Assembly (NCBI RefSeq): GCF_020443565.1
Contig: NZ_JAIZZN010000008.1
Span: forward strand, 104,836 to 168,835
Source: Clostridium sp. CS001
GTDB lineage: Bacteria > Bacillota > Clostridia > Clostridiales > Clostridiaceae
DNA length: 64,000 nt
Direction: 5' to 3'
Shown here: positions 28,057-37,745 of the stretch, one piece after another
Layout: the number at the start of each line of letters is the position of its first letter
Numbering within the stretch: position 1 is the first letter of the stretch
The notes under the pieces: generated by a model
The model's database searches: none
Seen by the model: the letters and a program-made list of their open reading frames with translations, nothing else
Told to the model about the DNA's origin: nothing
Made by a program: the position numbers and the translations under genes

Positions 28057-29308
28057 AAGAGAAAAAATATTACTTATAGTTTTATCAGTTATATTACTAG
28101 GTTTTCTTTATAATAAATTTGTTCTAACAAAACAGAAGGAAAAGATAAGTGCACTACAAGAGCAAAGAGATGAATATGTTAAAAAGATTAGTGAAATTCA
28201 AGCGAAAATTGATTCTAAGGATAAAAAGCAAGCGGAAATAAAGGTCTTAAACTCAAAGATTATTGATAAAACAAGTAAATTATTCCCTTCAATAGAGCAG
28301 GAAAGAATCATTGTGATGTTGAACAAGATGCTTGAAAATGCTAAATTACAGGGTGATGTTGTTAGTTTCTCAGAAATTAGTGATGATAAGCTAATATTTG
28401 AAAAGAAAAATGTTGTAATTTTAGATAATGAGTTAAGCAAATTAGTGGAGCAGTATAATAATATTGGGTCGGACAAAAAAGCTATAGAAAAGCAAATAGA
28501 CAATAAAGAGACGGGAAATATTACTAAAGAAGATACCACTAAAGAAGATACCACTAAAGAAAATACGACTAAGGAAAATAAAGATACAGGTATTGCAACC
28601 ACAAATAAAATGCAGGTTACTGTAAGCTTCAAAGGAAATTATCTTCCATTTTTAGCTTTTATAAAAGAAGCAGAAACCTTCGAAAAGAAAATTATTATAA
28701 GCAAAATAAATTTAGTCGCGTCAGAGGAAAATGAAATTTCAGGGAATATATTATTGGATTTTTATGCTATTCCAAAGTTTAATAAGGAAGAGTATTTTCC
28801 ATGGAAATTTGATATGCCAAGTGGAAAGGAGAATCCTTTTGAAGGAGCAGTCACTTCTACTAATGCAACCCTAAAGAAAAAGGTTGAGGTTAAGAATGAT
28901 TTTGTAATGAGCGCGAAACCTATTACCTCAGATTTGCCAACTATAAGAATAGGAAGGGCAGAAGATAATTCTATGAGCTCATATGTATATGCTGATAACA
29001 GGGGTATAGAGGAAGTGGAATTTCACTTTAGTAAAAAGAATGATAAGTATTATTATATGTATAAAACAAGTATAGAATCGTGGCCTAGAGACTTTAATAC
29101 AGTTAACGAATTTGTTCCAGCATCAGGAAATATTACTCTAGAAGTTTTTTCTCAAAAGAGAGGTCTAGAAACGGATCTTGCCAGTGCAAATGTAAAAATA
29201 TTTAATGATACTGATAAAACTGTTGTGGTAAATGTTCAAAATGATGATTCAGTTAAACCAAGGGTTAATGTATTAAAAGAAAAAGGCAATATTTTGGTTA
29301 ATAGATAG
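28043..29308 (+). CDS. pilO: PilO-like pilus assembly protein with long C-terminal extension
   Basis: A 421-residue protein: one N-terminal membrane span (about 6-24), a coiled coil (about 28-75), a PilO-type domain, a Thr/Lys/Glu linker of four pentapeptide-like units (about 161-180), then a region (MQVTVSFKGNYLPFLAFIKEAE) typical of PilO ferredoxin folds. The last 150 residues (from about 270) exceed ordinary PilO proteins, which are near 200 residues, and I do not recognise them. It overlaps pilN by 14 bases, consistent with a PilN-PilO partner pair. Confidence 0.8.
   Translation: MKVTKREKILLIVLSVILLGFLYNKFVLTKQKEKISALQEQRDEYVKKISEIQAKIDSKDKKQAEIKVLNSKIIDKTSKLFPSIEQERIIVMLNKMLENAKLQGDVVSFSEISDDKLIFEKKNVVILDNELSKLVEQYNNIGSDKKAIEKQIDNKETGNITKEDTTKEDTTKENTTKENKDTGIATTNKMQVTVSFKGNYLPFLAFIKEAETFEKKIIISKINLVASEENEISGNILLDFYAIPKFNKEEYFPWKFDMPSGKENPFEGAVTSTNATLKKKVEVKNDFVMSAKPITSDLPTIRIGRAEDNSMSSYVYADNRGIEEVEFHFSKKNDKYYYMYKTSIESWPRDFNTVNEFVPASGNITLEVFSQKRGLETDLASANVKIFNDTDKTVVVNVQNDDSVKPRVNVLKEKGNILVNR
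28523..28582 (+). repeat. 15-nt tandem repeat inside pilO
   Basis: Four 15-base units of the ACTAAAGAAGATACC type. The first two are identical and the others diverge. They encode (TKEDT)2 TKENT TKENK. Exact repeats like these can change length by slippage without shifting the frame. Confidence 0.85.
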
Positions 29309-29324
29309 TAAATGAGGAGAGACT

Positions 29325-30134
29325 ATGAAATTTATAAAAAATAAAAAAGGTCTTACTTTAATCGAAATTATCATAAGTTTAGCAATTCTATCAATAATTA
29401 TTGCTCCTATTTTGTCTTTAACCTTAAATAGTGTAAAAATAAATAAAAAGTCAGATGAAAAGATGGAGGCTTTATCCTTAGCACAAACGAAGATAGAGGA
29501 AATAAGGTCTCCTAAGTATAAAATTGATAAAAGTAGCTATACTCAAATAGGAAATGAGCTAACTAGAAATTATACAGAAGGTGCTTATAAAATAACAGAA
29601 ACGTTACTCATACCTTCTCAAAGTCAAGTAGTTGGTGAGTTTAATATTATTACTGACAATCAAGCAGATATTGTGGTGAAATTTGATGGAGCAAATATAG
29701 GGGTTTATGACAAAGACAATGGTGCATTAATTAAAGATCTGGGTGAGATTAAAGAAAGTTCAATTATTGAAGTTAAATGCGACAATAGTAAGTTAATTTT
29801 AGGACTAGATGGAGATTACCAATTTAACATAGCTTCAGCGAATAACTTTGAAATAAATATGAAGATATACTCTCCCAATATTAATTTGAGAATGAATGTT
29901 ATGAATTTTAGTGATAACGGGAAATTAAAGCTACACTTTATAAAGCAAGATGAAAGTTCTCAATTTACATTTAATAAATTTATTGGGAATATAGAATATT
30001 ATAGCATTAATTCATCTGATTTACCAAATAACAATGGAGATACATATAGACTTTACGAAGTAAAAGTAAAGATTGAAAAGATAAGCACCGGTGAAATACT
30101 TCAAGAATTAAAAGGATATAAAAAAAATTTTTAA
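29325..30134 (+). CDS. Minor-pilin-like protein (PilV/GspI type)
   Basis: A 269-residue protein with a prepilin leader MKFIKNKKG, cleavage before LTLIEIIISLAILSIIIAP (Glu5 present) and the AQTKIEEIRS motif common in PilV-like minor pilins. The head is larger than in the major pilin and shows no cysteines except one (KCDNSK). Minor pilins prime assembly or sit at the tip. It lies between pilO and the PilX-like gene with a GAGGAGAGAC ribosome site. Confidence 0.85.
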   Translation: MKFIKNKKGLTLIEIIISLAILSIIIAPILSLTLNSVKINKKSDEKMEALSLAQTKIEEIRSPKYKIDKSSYTQIGNELTRNYTEGAYKITETLLIPSQSQVVGEFNIITDNQADIVVKFDGANIGVYDKDNGALIKDLGEIKESSIIEVKCDNSKLILGLDGDYQFNIASANNFEINMKIYSPNINLRMNVMNFSDNGKLKLHFIKQDESSQFTFNKFIGNIEYYSINSSDLPNNNGDTYRLYEVKVKIEKISTGEILQELKGYKKNF

Positions 30135-30161
30135 ATTTATAGAAACTATGGGGGTGATAAT

Positions 30162-32435
30162 ATGATGAGAAGATGCAAAAGGGGTTCTTCATTGATTATA
30201 GTTTTAATACTATTTTCTGTTTTAAGCATATTAGGCACAGCCATTTTAGGGTTAACAGTGTCTAATTATAAACTTAAGATTGTTAAAGGACGAATAAAAG
30301 AAAATCTTTATGCTTCCGAAGCTGGAATTGATGAGTCGTATAAAATCATTAGTAAAGTAATAGATACTGCAATCAATGAGAGTAATATAAAAATTGATGA
30401 ATTCACTAAAGAAGAAATGAACAAAGAAATTGAAAAAGAGAAAACAAAGCAGGAGTTAAAAGCAAAAGGGGAAATTAATGATGATATAGAGGAAGCAGAG
30501 TGGGATATTAATAACAAAGGTAGTGAATATATTACTGTAGATTCAAATGGAATATTTATTACTGATGAATTAGAAAATCAGCAGAATATAAAATTTAAAG
30601 AGTATTACAAGAGTTATATTGAAAATAATCTGTTTAAAGAGAATGGAAGCACTATTACTTTAAAAGATGATTATATATATGAATTATCAAGGATAAAACC
30701 TAGTGTCACCATAAATGGAGCAAAACCAAATTTTGAAGAGGTTTCATCAAATAATTATTTATTAAGTATAAATCTGAAATCTAGCTTTAAGGATAATAAA
30801 GGGATAGAAAAAATAATAGAAGCTATCTATGAGGTTTCTGTTCCAGAGTATGGGCAGGATTACAAGTTTAGCACTAATACTATTAGAATTCCCAATATGG
30901 TTTGGTCAAAAGCTTTAGCGGTAGATGGAAATATGTTTGTTAATGAAGGGAACTTAACTGTAGGAGAGGAAAAAGAAGGAGTGGATATTCCAGCAGATAT
31001 ATATGTTAAAGGAATAAACGGAGTAAATGGTGGAATAAATTTTAATGTTGAAAAGTCTAATACAAATATAATAGGGAATATATCTACGGCAGAAGATTTT
31101 ATAATAAACAAGGGGAGTACTAATATCATAACTGGGAATATATTCAGTAGAAATGTAATTCTTAATGATACAGCTATTGGATCTACTTTAACAGTCAATA
31201 AAATTCAAAGCGATGCCGAGAGTGGATCTGTATATACTACTGACGATTTAGAATTAAATGCTGATAGGAGTAGGATTGATATTAAAGGCAGTTTTTATGG
31301 AATTGATGATGGTAGCTTCGAAGATATACAAGAATTCAATAATAATAAATATGGAAAGGCCAATAAGTCTAGTACTATTATTATAAATGCAGATTTAAAT
31401 AGTGGTTCAACCTTAACAATTGCTGGCGATAGTATTATTACTGGAGTTGGTTACATTGATGTACCTTATGTAAACTTGGTTACAGGGGAAACTGGGCAAT
31501 ATCAAACTGGTGAATCAGTAGCCATAAAGGGAAATTACAGAGCATACACATTTCCACTTACAGGTGATGTTAATGCAAGAGATAATATAAGCCTTAATGA
31601 AAAAAATGTAACCCTTGAGTATTTTGAGCCATTGATATTGGCATCAAGTCTTAATAATGAAAAAAGAGCTTTATTTGCACAAGAGAAAAGCAAATATTTT
31701 GAAGCTTATAATAATGAATATAAAGATAAAGGTGGAAGTAATTTAATGCTTAATGGAGTGTCTTTAGGCGCTAATACATTTAGTACTGGTGCAATTGTTT
31801 CAAATGGAGAGATTAAGCCACAGCATATCCTCATTGAAGAAGGGGATATAATTAAAAAGAGAAATGTATTTAATAAGATGGTTAATAATATGGGAGTTAA
31901 GGTTAAGATTTCAGCAAGCGAAAAAGAAAAGAATGATACTTATCCAAGTGTGCCTAATAAGATATTTGGAAATAAAGATAACAATCCAGATGAAGAATGC
32001 AAATTAGATATTAGTAAATTAAAAGAAGTTAATGAATTAAAAAATGGAGAGTATACTTTTATAAAAAAAGGAGATGCCACTTTAGATTTCAACACTACTT
32101 CAAAGGGTGCCAAGAAAGGTATAATAATCGTAACTGGGAATTTGACAATAAAAGGGCAGATGGATTTTACAGGCACTATAATTGTTGGAGGAAATTTAAC
32201 TTTTGAAGGTCCAGAAGAAAAGAAAATTAAATATGACAAAGGATATATTGGTGAACTAATAATTAGTAATTACTATGAGCTATTTAAAGATGTATTTATT
32301 AATGACAATATTAAGAATGTAGAAGAGTCATGGAATACAGTTATTAATGCATCTTATGGATTAGAAGTTAATGGAGATAAGCTCATACAAAAGAGTCAGC
32401 TAATAAAAACTAGAAATTGGACAATAAGCAAATAG
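30162..32435 (+). CDS. PilX-like minor pilin fused to a long beta-rich region
   Basis: A 757-residue protein. The N-terminus (RRCKRGSSLIIVLILFSVLS) is like PilX or GspK proteins with an atypical prepilin leader, followed by the usual helical YASEAGIDESYKII motif. Residues about 30-230 are charged and helical. From about 240 to 470 there are short repeats of beta strands and turns (VDGNMFVNEGNLTV, IIGNISTAEDFIINKGS, IITGNIFSRNVIL), resembling bactofilin-like or polymer-forming repeats. A second such patch is near 640-690 (IIVTGNLTIKGQMDFTGTIIVGGNLTFEG). GGGGGTGAT precedes the ATG. It is likely an exposed, stalk-like pilus component. Confidence 0.75.
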   Translation: MMRRCKRGSSLIIVLILFSVLSILGTAILGLTVSNYKLKIVKGRIKENLYASEAGIDESYKIISKVIDTAINESNIKIDEFTKEEMNKEIEKEKTKQELKAKGEINDDIEEAEWDINNKGSEYITVDSNGIFITDELENQQNIKFKEYYKSYIENNLFKENGSTITLKDDYIYELSRIKPSVTINGAKPNFEEVSSNNYLLSINLKSSFKDNKGIEKIIEAIYEVSVPEYGQDYKFSTNTIRIPNMVWSKALAVDGNMFVNEGNLTVGEEKEGVDIPADIYVKGINGVNGGINFNVEKSNTNIIGNISTAEDFIINKGSTNIITGNIFSRNVILNDTAIGSTLTVNKIQSDAESGSVYTTDDLELNADRSRIDIKGSFYGIDDGSFEDIQEFNNNKYGKANKSSTIIINADLNSGSTLTIAGDSIITGVGYIDVPYVNLVTGETGQYQTGESVAIKGNYRAYTFPLTGDVNARDNISLNEKNVTLEYFEPLILASSLNNEKRALFAQEKSKYFEAYNNEYKDKGGSNLMLNGVSLGANTFSTGAIVSNGEIKPQHILIEEGDIIKKRNVFNKMVNNMGVKVKISASEKEKNDTYPSVPNKIFGNKDNNPDEECKLDISKLKEVNELKNGEYTFIKKGDATLDFNTTSKGAKKGIIIVTGNLTIKGQMDFTGTIIVGGNLTFEGPEEKKIKYDKGYIGELIISNYYELFKDVFINDNIKNVEESWNTVINASYGLEVNGDKLIQKSQLIKTRNWTISK

Positions 32436-32449
32436 GAGTAGTGATAGGA

Positions 32450-32965
32450 ATGTATAGAAATAAAAAGGGGTTTACACTCATAGAGATTATCATATCTATG
32501 GCAATTTTTTCAATAGTTATGATTGCTATATATTCCTTCTTTCTTACTAATTATAAATCTTTAAACAGAGTATCTTTAGAGGCAGAAATTCAGAGTCAAG
32601 CTCAAGTGGCTATGGATAAGATAACAAATATTGCTATGGAATCTAGTGACGTTGTTATTAGGACTGAAGGTACAGATGGAAAAATAGATAAAAGCACTGA
32701 ATATATAAAGTTATCTAAAAATGCAGTAATAAACTATACTTTTACTGTGGATGATAATAAGTTAATGTTAGCTACAATTGATAATGGGACTGACAAAGGG
32801 AAAACTCAGATAGCAGATTGTGTTGAATATATTATCTGCAAAGAAATTTCAATAGGTGATAGTGGAACAAAGGTTATAGGAATAGAAATTGAAATGGCTT
32901 TTGAAAAGGGGATTAAAGAGGGCGTAGATAAAGTTGTAAAAAATGAAATTTACTTTAGAAACTAG
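32450..32965 (+). CDS. Minor-pilin-like protein (PilW type)
   Basis: A 171-residue prepilin-like protein: leader MYRNKKG, then FTLIEIIISMAIFSIVMIAIY with Glu5, and a PilW-like helix (QSQAQVAMDKITNIAMESSDVVI). The ATG at 32450 is 11 bases after AGGAG; the in-frame ATG at 32417 lies inside the upstream gene and would put eleven residues before the leader. It is the last of three minor-pilin genes in the operon. Confidence 0.85.
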   Translation: MYRNKKGFTLIEIIISMAIFSIVMIAIYSFFLTNYKSLNRVSLEAEIQSQAQVAMDKITNIAMESSDVVIRTEGTDGKIDKSTEYIKLSKNAVINYTFTVDDNKLMLATIDNGTDKGKTQIADCVEYIICKEISIGDSGTKVIGIEIEMAFEKGIKEGVDKVVKNEIYFRN

Positions 32966-33013
32966 ACTAATTATATAAAATGTACAAAAAAATATTAAAG
33001 GAGGAGAGTATCT

Positions 33014-36000
33014 ATGAAAAGTAAAAATTTTAAAAACTTCACGGTTTTATTTACTGCAATTTTTATACAAGGTTTATTGTTTGGTCAATTACCGAAGGTT
33101 GCGTATGGAGCTGCACCTAATGTTACAATAAATGTTAAGGATGGAACAGGGACAAAAGATAGCCTCGCAATTCAATCCAGCAGTGTAAATAAATATTTAG
33201 ATCCAACAATTCTTCAAGGGACTTCTTATATGGACGTAAATGTTAATGGGGCATATAATTTTTTCAAGTATCAATTTATTAATCAAAGCGCAATACCCGT
33301 TAACATACCAACAGGTGGGTGGAATAATTTAGATTTGACTTTGAAACAACAAGTTAATAATGATGATGTAATTACAACTGAGCCAGGTAAATTAAACTGG
33401 AGAGGGTATGATGTAAATCATTTGCCAACCGTAACGAATACCGATGCTTGGCAGAATTCTGATATTGTTTTTAAATATCCTTCTGCTGCAACAAACTACA
33501 AATCTGCTAGTGTATCAACTTCATGGGGTACATATGGTGAAATGCAAAGTGTAGTACCATATACTGTTACAACTGTTGATAATAAGAGTGTTACAGTAAC
33601 TAAAAAATGGGTAAGTAATACAATGTTTATGACAGGTAAAAGTGCCAATACTGATTTAACAGCAAATACTAGTCCTGATGCTGCTAATTATAAAGAATCT
33701 TCTAAGTTTTGGGGTTATATGAATGTACCAACAGATGGAAAGTATTATTTTGGACTTAGGTCTGATGATGGATCTAATGGATCACTGACTGTAGATGGAG
33801 TGACAACAAAATTTACAGATATGTTTAAGGTTCAAGGTACAACATGGGGAAGTACTGGAAGAGGCTTTGATTTGAAGGCGAAAAATGCAGATGGTACAAA
33901 AAGATATTATCCAATATATTTGGAGTACTTCAATTGGGGTGGAGCTGCTAATTTTGAAATGAAATATTATATGGGTACTAATAGTAATTCAATTAATAAT
34001 TTTACTAAAAGTGGTTCAGGTGGAATGCAAGCTCCTTCAACTTGGTTCTATCCATCAAAAAATGTTACTCCAGGAGAATATGCTACTACTACGTTTACGG
34101 GTAGTAGTGGTGTGCAATTTCCTACAAACCCTGGAGATTATTACATCGCTTATCAAACAGGAACAGGAAGTACAGTGGGTAGTCAAGGTTTTTATGGACC
34201 ATTTACTATTGAAGGTAAAAGTATCATAAACGTTTCAAAAGAAGTTATAGGTGGGGTTAATAAAGCAACAGAAAAGAGTCCATTTACATTGGAATATACA
34301 ATTCAACCTCCTGCTACAATACCGGCAACAAATAACTTTAAAGATACGGATGGAAGATATAAGTCAACAATTACACTTACAAATATAATGTTGCAAGATG
34401 TTTTTCCAGCAGGCATAAACATTAATACAACCAGTACGGATATAGCGGTATCTAATCAAAGTATGGTTATGACGGCACCTAATATTGTTTATACCTATAA
34501 TGGTAATGAATATGCAGTAAGTCTCTCGCAAACGCAAGTGAAAAAGCAAGTTAGTTTAACAGCAAGTAGCTCAGGAAATTATATGCTGAGCAGTTTAGGA
34601 AGTTCAATATTAACTTTTTCAGATGTAAATATAATACCAACAAATGGTCAGGTTGAGGTTCCTTCAATTTTGGTAAATGTGGTGCCTAAAGCTCCTGTGA
34701 TAAATACACCGACTTCAGGAAGCACTATAAATATTAATAAACCATTAATAACTGGAACGTCTAATCCGAATGTAGCCGTAAATGTATATGTAGACGGAGT
34801 TAAGATCTCCACAGTAACTGCAAATGGAAACGGATATTGGACATACACGCCAACTATTTCCTTGAGCGATGGGAAGCATAATATAACTGCCACAGCAACC
34901 GATTCACAGGGAAATACAAGTATAACAAGTGCATCAGTTGAAATAACAATCAATACAGGAAAACCAGCATTAGGTTCTGTAATGATAAAATCCAATAATG
35001 AAAACCCTATTTACGCAAAGGTAGGAGATATTGTAACTTTAAACTTTAAAGAAGCAAATGGAGTGTTACTTGGTAAAAATGAAGTTACCATAGCTGGGCA
35101 TGTTGTTAAAGCAACAATTGGAACCGATAATGCATATACTGCAACTTACCAAATGCTAAGTACAGATACTGAAGGAATTGTTCCATTCACAATAGATTTT
35201 AGTAATACATTAGGAAGTGTAGGAACTCAAGTTACAGCATCCACTGATAGTAAGAATGTAACTTTTAATAAGACGAATCCAACATTAACTCCAGTAACTA
35301 TAAAATCAAACAATGTAAATCCTTTATATGCAAAAGTTGGAGATAGTATAAACTTAAGTTTTACTGCTAGTGAGGCATTGTTAGGATTGCCTGTTATTAC
35401 AATTGCGGGACATAGTGTAACGGCAATACAGGGGGTTGGAAATAGCTACACTGCAACCTATCTAATGTTAAGTACAGATAATGAGGGAATTGTACCATAT
35501 ACAATAGATTTTAAAGATTTAGCAGGAAATATTGGGATACAGGTTATCAGGTCAACAGATCATACAAGCGTAACCTTCGATAAGACAGCTCCAACAGCAA
35601 AGATAACTTATAGTAAAAACCCTGCAAAGGCTGGTGAGGTTATAATTACTGCAACTTATTCTGAACCTGTTAATATCAATGAAACTCCACAAATATCAAT
35701 TGACCAAAAGGGCACACTTGATATTAATAACCAGAACATGGAAGTTGGATCTGACAGGAGATCATGGACATTTAAGTACACCGTTAATACCAATAATGGT
35801 GGAACTTATATAGACGGTGAAGCAATTGTAGGATTATCATGGGTACACGATGCAGCAGGAAATACTTCTGCTAAACCAACAGAAAATACATTCACAATTG
35901 ATACCATTCCGCCATCTAAACCAATTATAACAGCTGATATAACAGCACCAACAACTGGAGATATAAAAGTAACAATAGTTTACCCTAATGATGCTGTTAT

Positions 36001-36556
36001 AAAAAATTATAGAATAGGCATTTCAGGGAATTGGTTAACTTACAATGGATTGATATCGATAAATACTAATTGCACCATATATGCTCAGTGTGAAGATTTA
36101 GCTGGCAACGCTAGTGAAATGGGTATCTTAGCAATTGGTAACATTGATAAATCCATAATTAAAACAGGGTTATTTATAAATAATAAGTTTAGTGAGCAAA
36201 ACACTGTAAGTATAGTTAAAGGATTTAATACCAACTTAGCAGTTCAAATTACAAATTTAATAAAGCAAGAAGTTACGCTAGAAATGAGCGATAGTGATTT
36301 TGTTAAGATTTCAGATATAAAAGTATATGCTATGGCAGATTTGAAAAACCCAATTGATACAGTAAAAATAATTCCAAGTGGAAATATTTTTACTATCAAA
36401 AACCTAACTAATGCTAGTAATAATTATTTGTTTGTATTAAAAACTACGGCGATTGACGTAACAAAAGCACCAATTAATAATATTATTAAGGTTAATGGGT
36501 TCATAAGACCTGAAAAGCATTATATTAATGTAGTTAAATTACCACAATTACAATAA
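33014..36556 (+). CDS. Large secreted adhesin with PA14-like and Ig-like domains
   Basis: A 1180-residue exported protein. A signal peptide ends near residue 33 (PKVAYGAAP). A PA14-like domain spans about 229-325 (FWGYMNVPTDGKYYFGLRSDDGS is its core, split here: KYYFGLRSDDGSNGSL). A conserved-repeat-like region (about 405-545) and an Ig-like module (about 559-649, NVYVDGVKISTVTANG) follow, then two repeats of about 103 residues (652-755, 755-862) and further Ig-like modules. There is no LPxTG, S-layer or choline-binding anchor. The position right after the minor pilins suggests a pilus-associated or tip adhesin, an inference. AAGGAGGAGAG precedes the ATG. Confidence 0.75.
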   Translation: MKSKNFKNFTVLFTAIFIQGLLFGQLPKVAYGAAPNVTINVKDGTGTKDSLAIQSSSVNKYLDPTILQGTSYMDVNVNGAYNFFKYQFINQSAIPVNIPTGGWNNLDLTLKQQVNNDDVITTEPGKLNWRGYDVNHLPTVTNTDAWQNSDIVFKYPSAATNYKSASVSTSWGTYGEMQSVVPYTVTTVDNKSVTVTKKWVSNTMFMTGKSANTDLTANTSPDAANYKESSKFWGYMNVPTDGKYYFGLRSDDGSNGSLTVDGVTTKFTDMFKVQGTTWGSTGRGFDLKAKNADGTKRYYPIYLEYFNWGGAANFEMKYYMGTNSNSINNFTKSGSGGMQAPSTWFYPSKNVTPGEYATTTFTGSSGVQFPTNPGDYYIAYQTGTGSTVGSQGFYGPFTIEGKSIINVSKEVIGGVNKATEKSPFTLEYTIQPPATIPATNNFKDTDGRYKSTITLTNIMLQDVFPAGININTTSTDIAVSNQSMVMTAPNIVYTYNGNEYAVSLSQTQVKKQVSLTASSSGNYMLSSLGSSILTFSDVNIIPTNGQVEVPSILVNVVPKAPVINTPTSGSTININKPLITGTSNPNVAVNVYVDGVKISTVTANGNGYWTYTPTISLSDGKHNITATATDSQGNTSITSASVEITINTGKPALGSVMIKSNNENPIYAKVGDIVTLNFKEANGVLLGKNEVTIAGHVVKATIGTDNAYTATYQMLSTDTEGIVPFTIDFSNTLGSVGTQVTASTDSKNVTFNKTNPTLTPVTIKSNNVNPLYAKVGDSINLSFTASEALLGLPVITIAGHSVTAIQGVGNSYTATYLMLSTDNEGIVPYTIDFKDLAGNIGIQVIRSTDHTSVTFDKTAPTAKITYSKNPAKAGEVIITATYSEPVNINETPQISIDQKGTLDINNQNMEVGSDRRSWTFKYTVNTNNGGTYIDGEAIVGLSWVHDAAGNTSAKPTENTFTIDTIPPSKPIITADITAPTTGDIKVTIVYPNDAVIKNYRIGISGNWLTYNGLISINTNCTIYAQCEDLAGNASEMGILAIGNIDKSIIKTGLFINNKFSEQNTVSIVKGFNTNLAVQITNLIKQEVTLEMSDSDFVKISDIKVYAMADLKNPIDTVKIIPSGNIFTIKNLTNASNNYLFVLKTTAIDVTKAPINNIIKVNGFIRPEKHYINVVKLPQLQ

Positions 36557-36602
36557 TAAATTAACGTGCAATTTAGTATATAGTGGATATTAGGTATTTA
36601 AG

Positions 36603-36648
36603 ATGGAAGAACGGCTGTAAAAGCTGTTCTTCCATTTTTTATTTTTTT
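36603..36648 (+). terminator. Terminator after the adhesin gene
   Basis: ATGGAAGAACGGCT pairs with AGCTGTTCTTCCAT (one mismatch) around a short loop, followed by two T-rich runs. It probably ends the main pil operon. Confidence 0.85.
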
Positions 36649-37004
36649 GTAAATCTTAAAAGGCATATAAAAGGCCATTAGAATACTTTACATTAGAATT
36701 TGTATAAAACTATGTATAATACTATCCATATAAGGATAATACTTTTATATTGCCATAACATTAAAATTATGTTGATTTATATAGGTTAGCTGATTATTCA
36801 TGGAGAAAATACAAAAGATAATAGGTAGGCCTTATAAGAGAGGATACAAAATGCTAACTATAAAAATCACAGGAATATTAATGTATGCTATTTAATTACA
36901 CATAAGGAGGAATGGAGGGAACAATGAATTTGAGTTTTTGCGAAAGATATTTTATCTTAACAGTATTTAAAGTGAAAATATAAGAAGAGGAGATGTAAAA
37001 AGTA
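36649..37004. other. Region between adhesin terminator and second pilin
   Basis: About 355 bases. TATAAT at 36715-36720 may be a -10 element for the second pilin. A 19-codon frame with a GGAGGG ribosome site runs 36924-36983. Otherwise nothing recognisable. Confidence 0.4.
36924..36983 (+). CDS. Possible 19-codon leader peptide before the second pilin
   Basis: ATG at 36924 follows GGAGGG by six bases and reads MNLSFCERYFILTVFKVKI to TAA at 36983. The second pilin starts 21 bases later with its own ribosome site. A leader peptide or upstream coupling is possible; chance cannot be excluded in such AT-rich DNA. Confidence 0.25.
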   Translation: MNLSFCERYFILTVFKVKI

Positions 37005-37442
37005 ATGAAGAAGATTAATAAGAAAAAAGGATTTACCCTAATTGAGCTTATAATTGTAATTGCAGTAATTGGTATAATAGCGGCAATTACGGTTCCTAAG
37101 TTCGGAAACATTCAAAAGGATGCTAAAATAAAAGCTGATATTGCTACAGCAAAGGTTATTGCTGATGCTACAACGATTCTTATTGGTAAAGATGAGATTA
37201 AAGACAGTTATAGTGCTGCAAAACCTTTAGAAAGTGATATACTGGGTTACCTTCAAACAGTTCCCACTGGCAAGGCGATAAAAGATGGTGTATTTCTTGT
37301 TAAAATTGATGCTAATACTGGCAATGTTGAGGTTAATATTAAAAACCCTGCGGAGGGAACCGCTGAAAATCCTATTGTTTATAAATTGTATCCTACACAG
37401 AGTGGTATCTATGCACCACCTACACCTACACCTACACAATAA
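37005..37442 (+). CDS. Second type IV pilin
   Basis: A 145-residue class III prepilin: leader MKKINKKKG, cleavage before FTLIELIIVIAVIGIIAA, Glu5 present, spine ending VPKFGNIQKDAKIKAD. The head is similar in size to that of the major pilin, has no cysteine and ends in a Pro/Thr tail (PPTPTPTQ), which looks flexible and exposed. AGAGGAGATG lies before the ATG. It has its own transcription unit between the adhesin and the prepilin peptidase, so it may be an alternative major pilin. Confidence 0.9.
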   Translation: MKKINKKKGFTLIELIIVIAVIGIIAAITVPKFGNIQKDAKIKADIATAKVIADATTILIGKDEIKDSYSAAKPLESDILGYLQTVPTGKAIKDGVFLVKIDANTGNVEVNIKNPAEGTAENPIVYKLYPTQSGIYAPPTPTPTQ

Positions 37443-37456
37443 GTTAAGTTAGTTAT

Positions 37457-37494
37457 AATAGGTGGAGTGCGGCCTAAACTGAGATCCACCTATT
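37457..37494 (+). terminator. Hairpin after the second pilin
   Basis: AATAGGTGGA (37457-37466) and TCCACCTATT (37485-37494) form a perfect 10-bp stem with an 18-base loop. There is no T-run, so it may stabilise the pilin mRNA end or be a weak terminator. The remaining 250 bases up to pilD show no gene. Confidence 0.5.
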
Positions 37495-37745
37495 TAGTTA
37501 AAGTAGTCATTATTAACAAAAGCTGCTGCTCATATCTTTAGATAGACAAAGTGTTTAATTTTCTACTGATATTTTTATTGTTTCATTGATTATAATGAAG
37601 ATTTATAATACAATGCCTTAGAAAGTGATTAATTCTAATAGCTTACCTCTACATGTAATAATGAGTGAACTATTAATAAATATAGATTCTATATGGATAA
37701 TAAGATAAAATATAGATGTATAGAATATTAAAAGAGGTGATTCCA

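Noticed and set aside
28523..28582. CRISPR-like array
   Set aside because: Units are contiguous 15-mers inside a coding frame, without spacers or cas genes.
28198..28632. 144-codon reverse frame opposite pilO
   Set aside because: Repetitive Ser/Val composition mirrors the sense repeat; no ribosome site; sense gene is clear.
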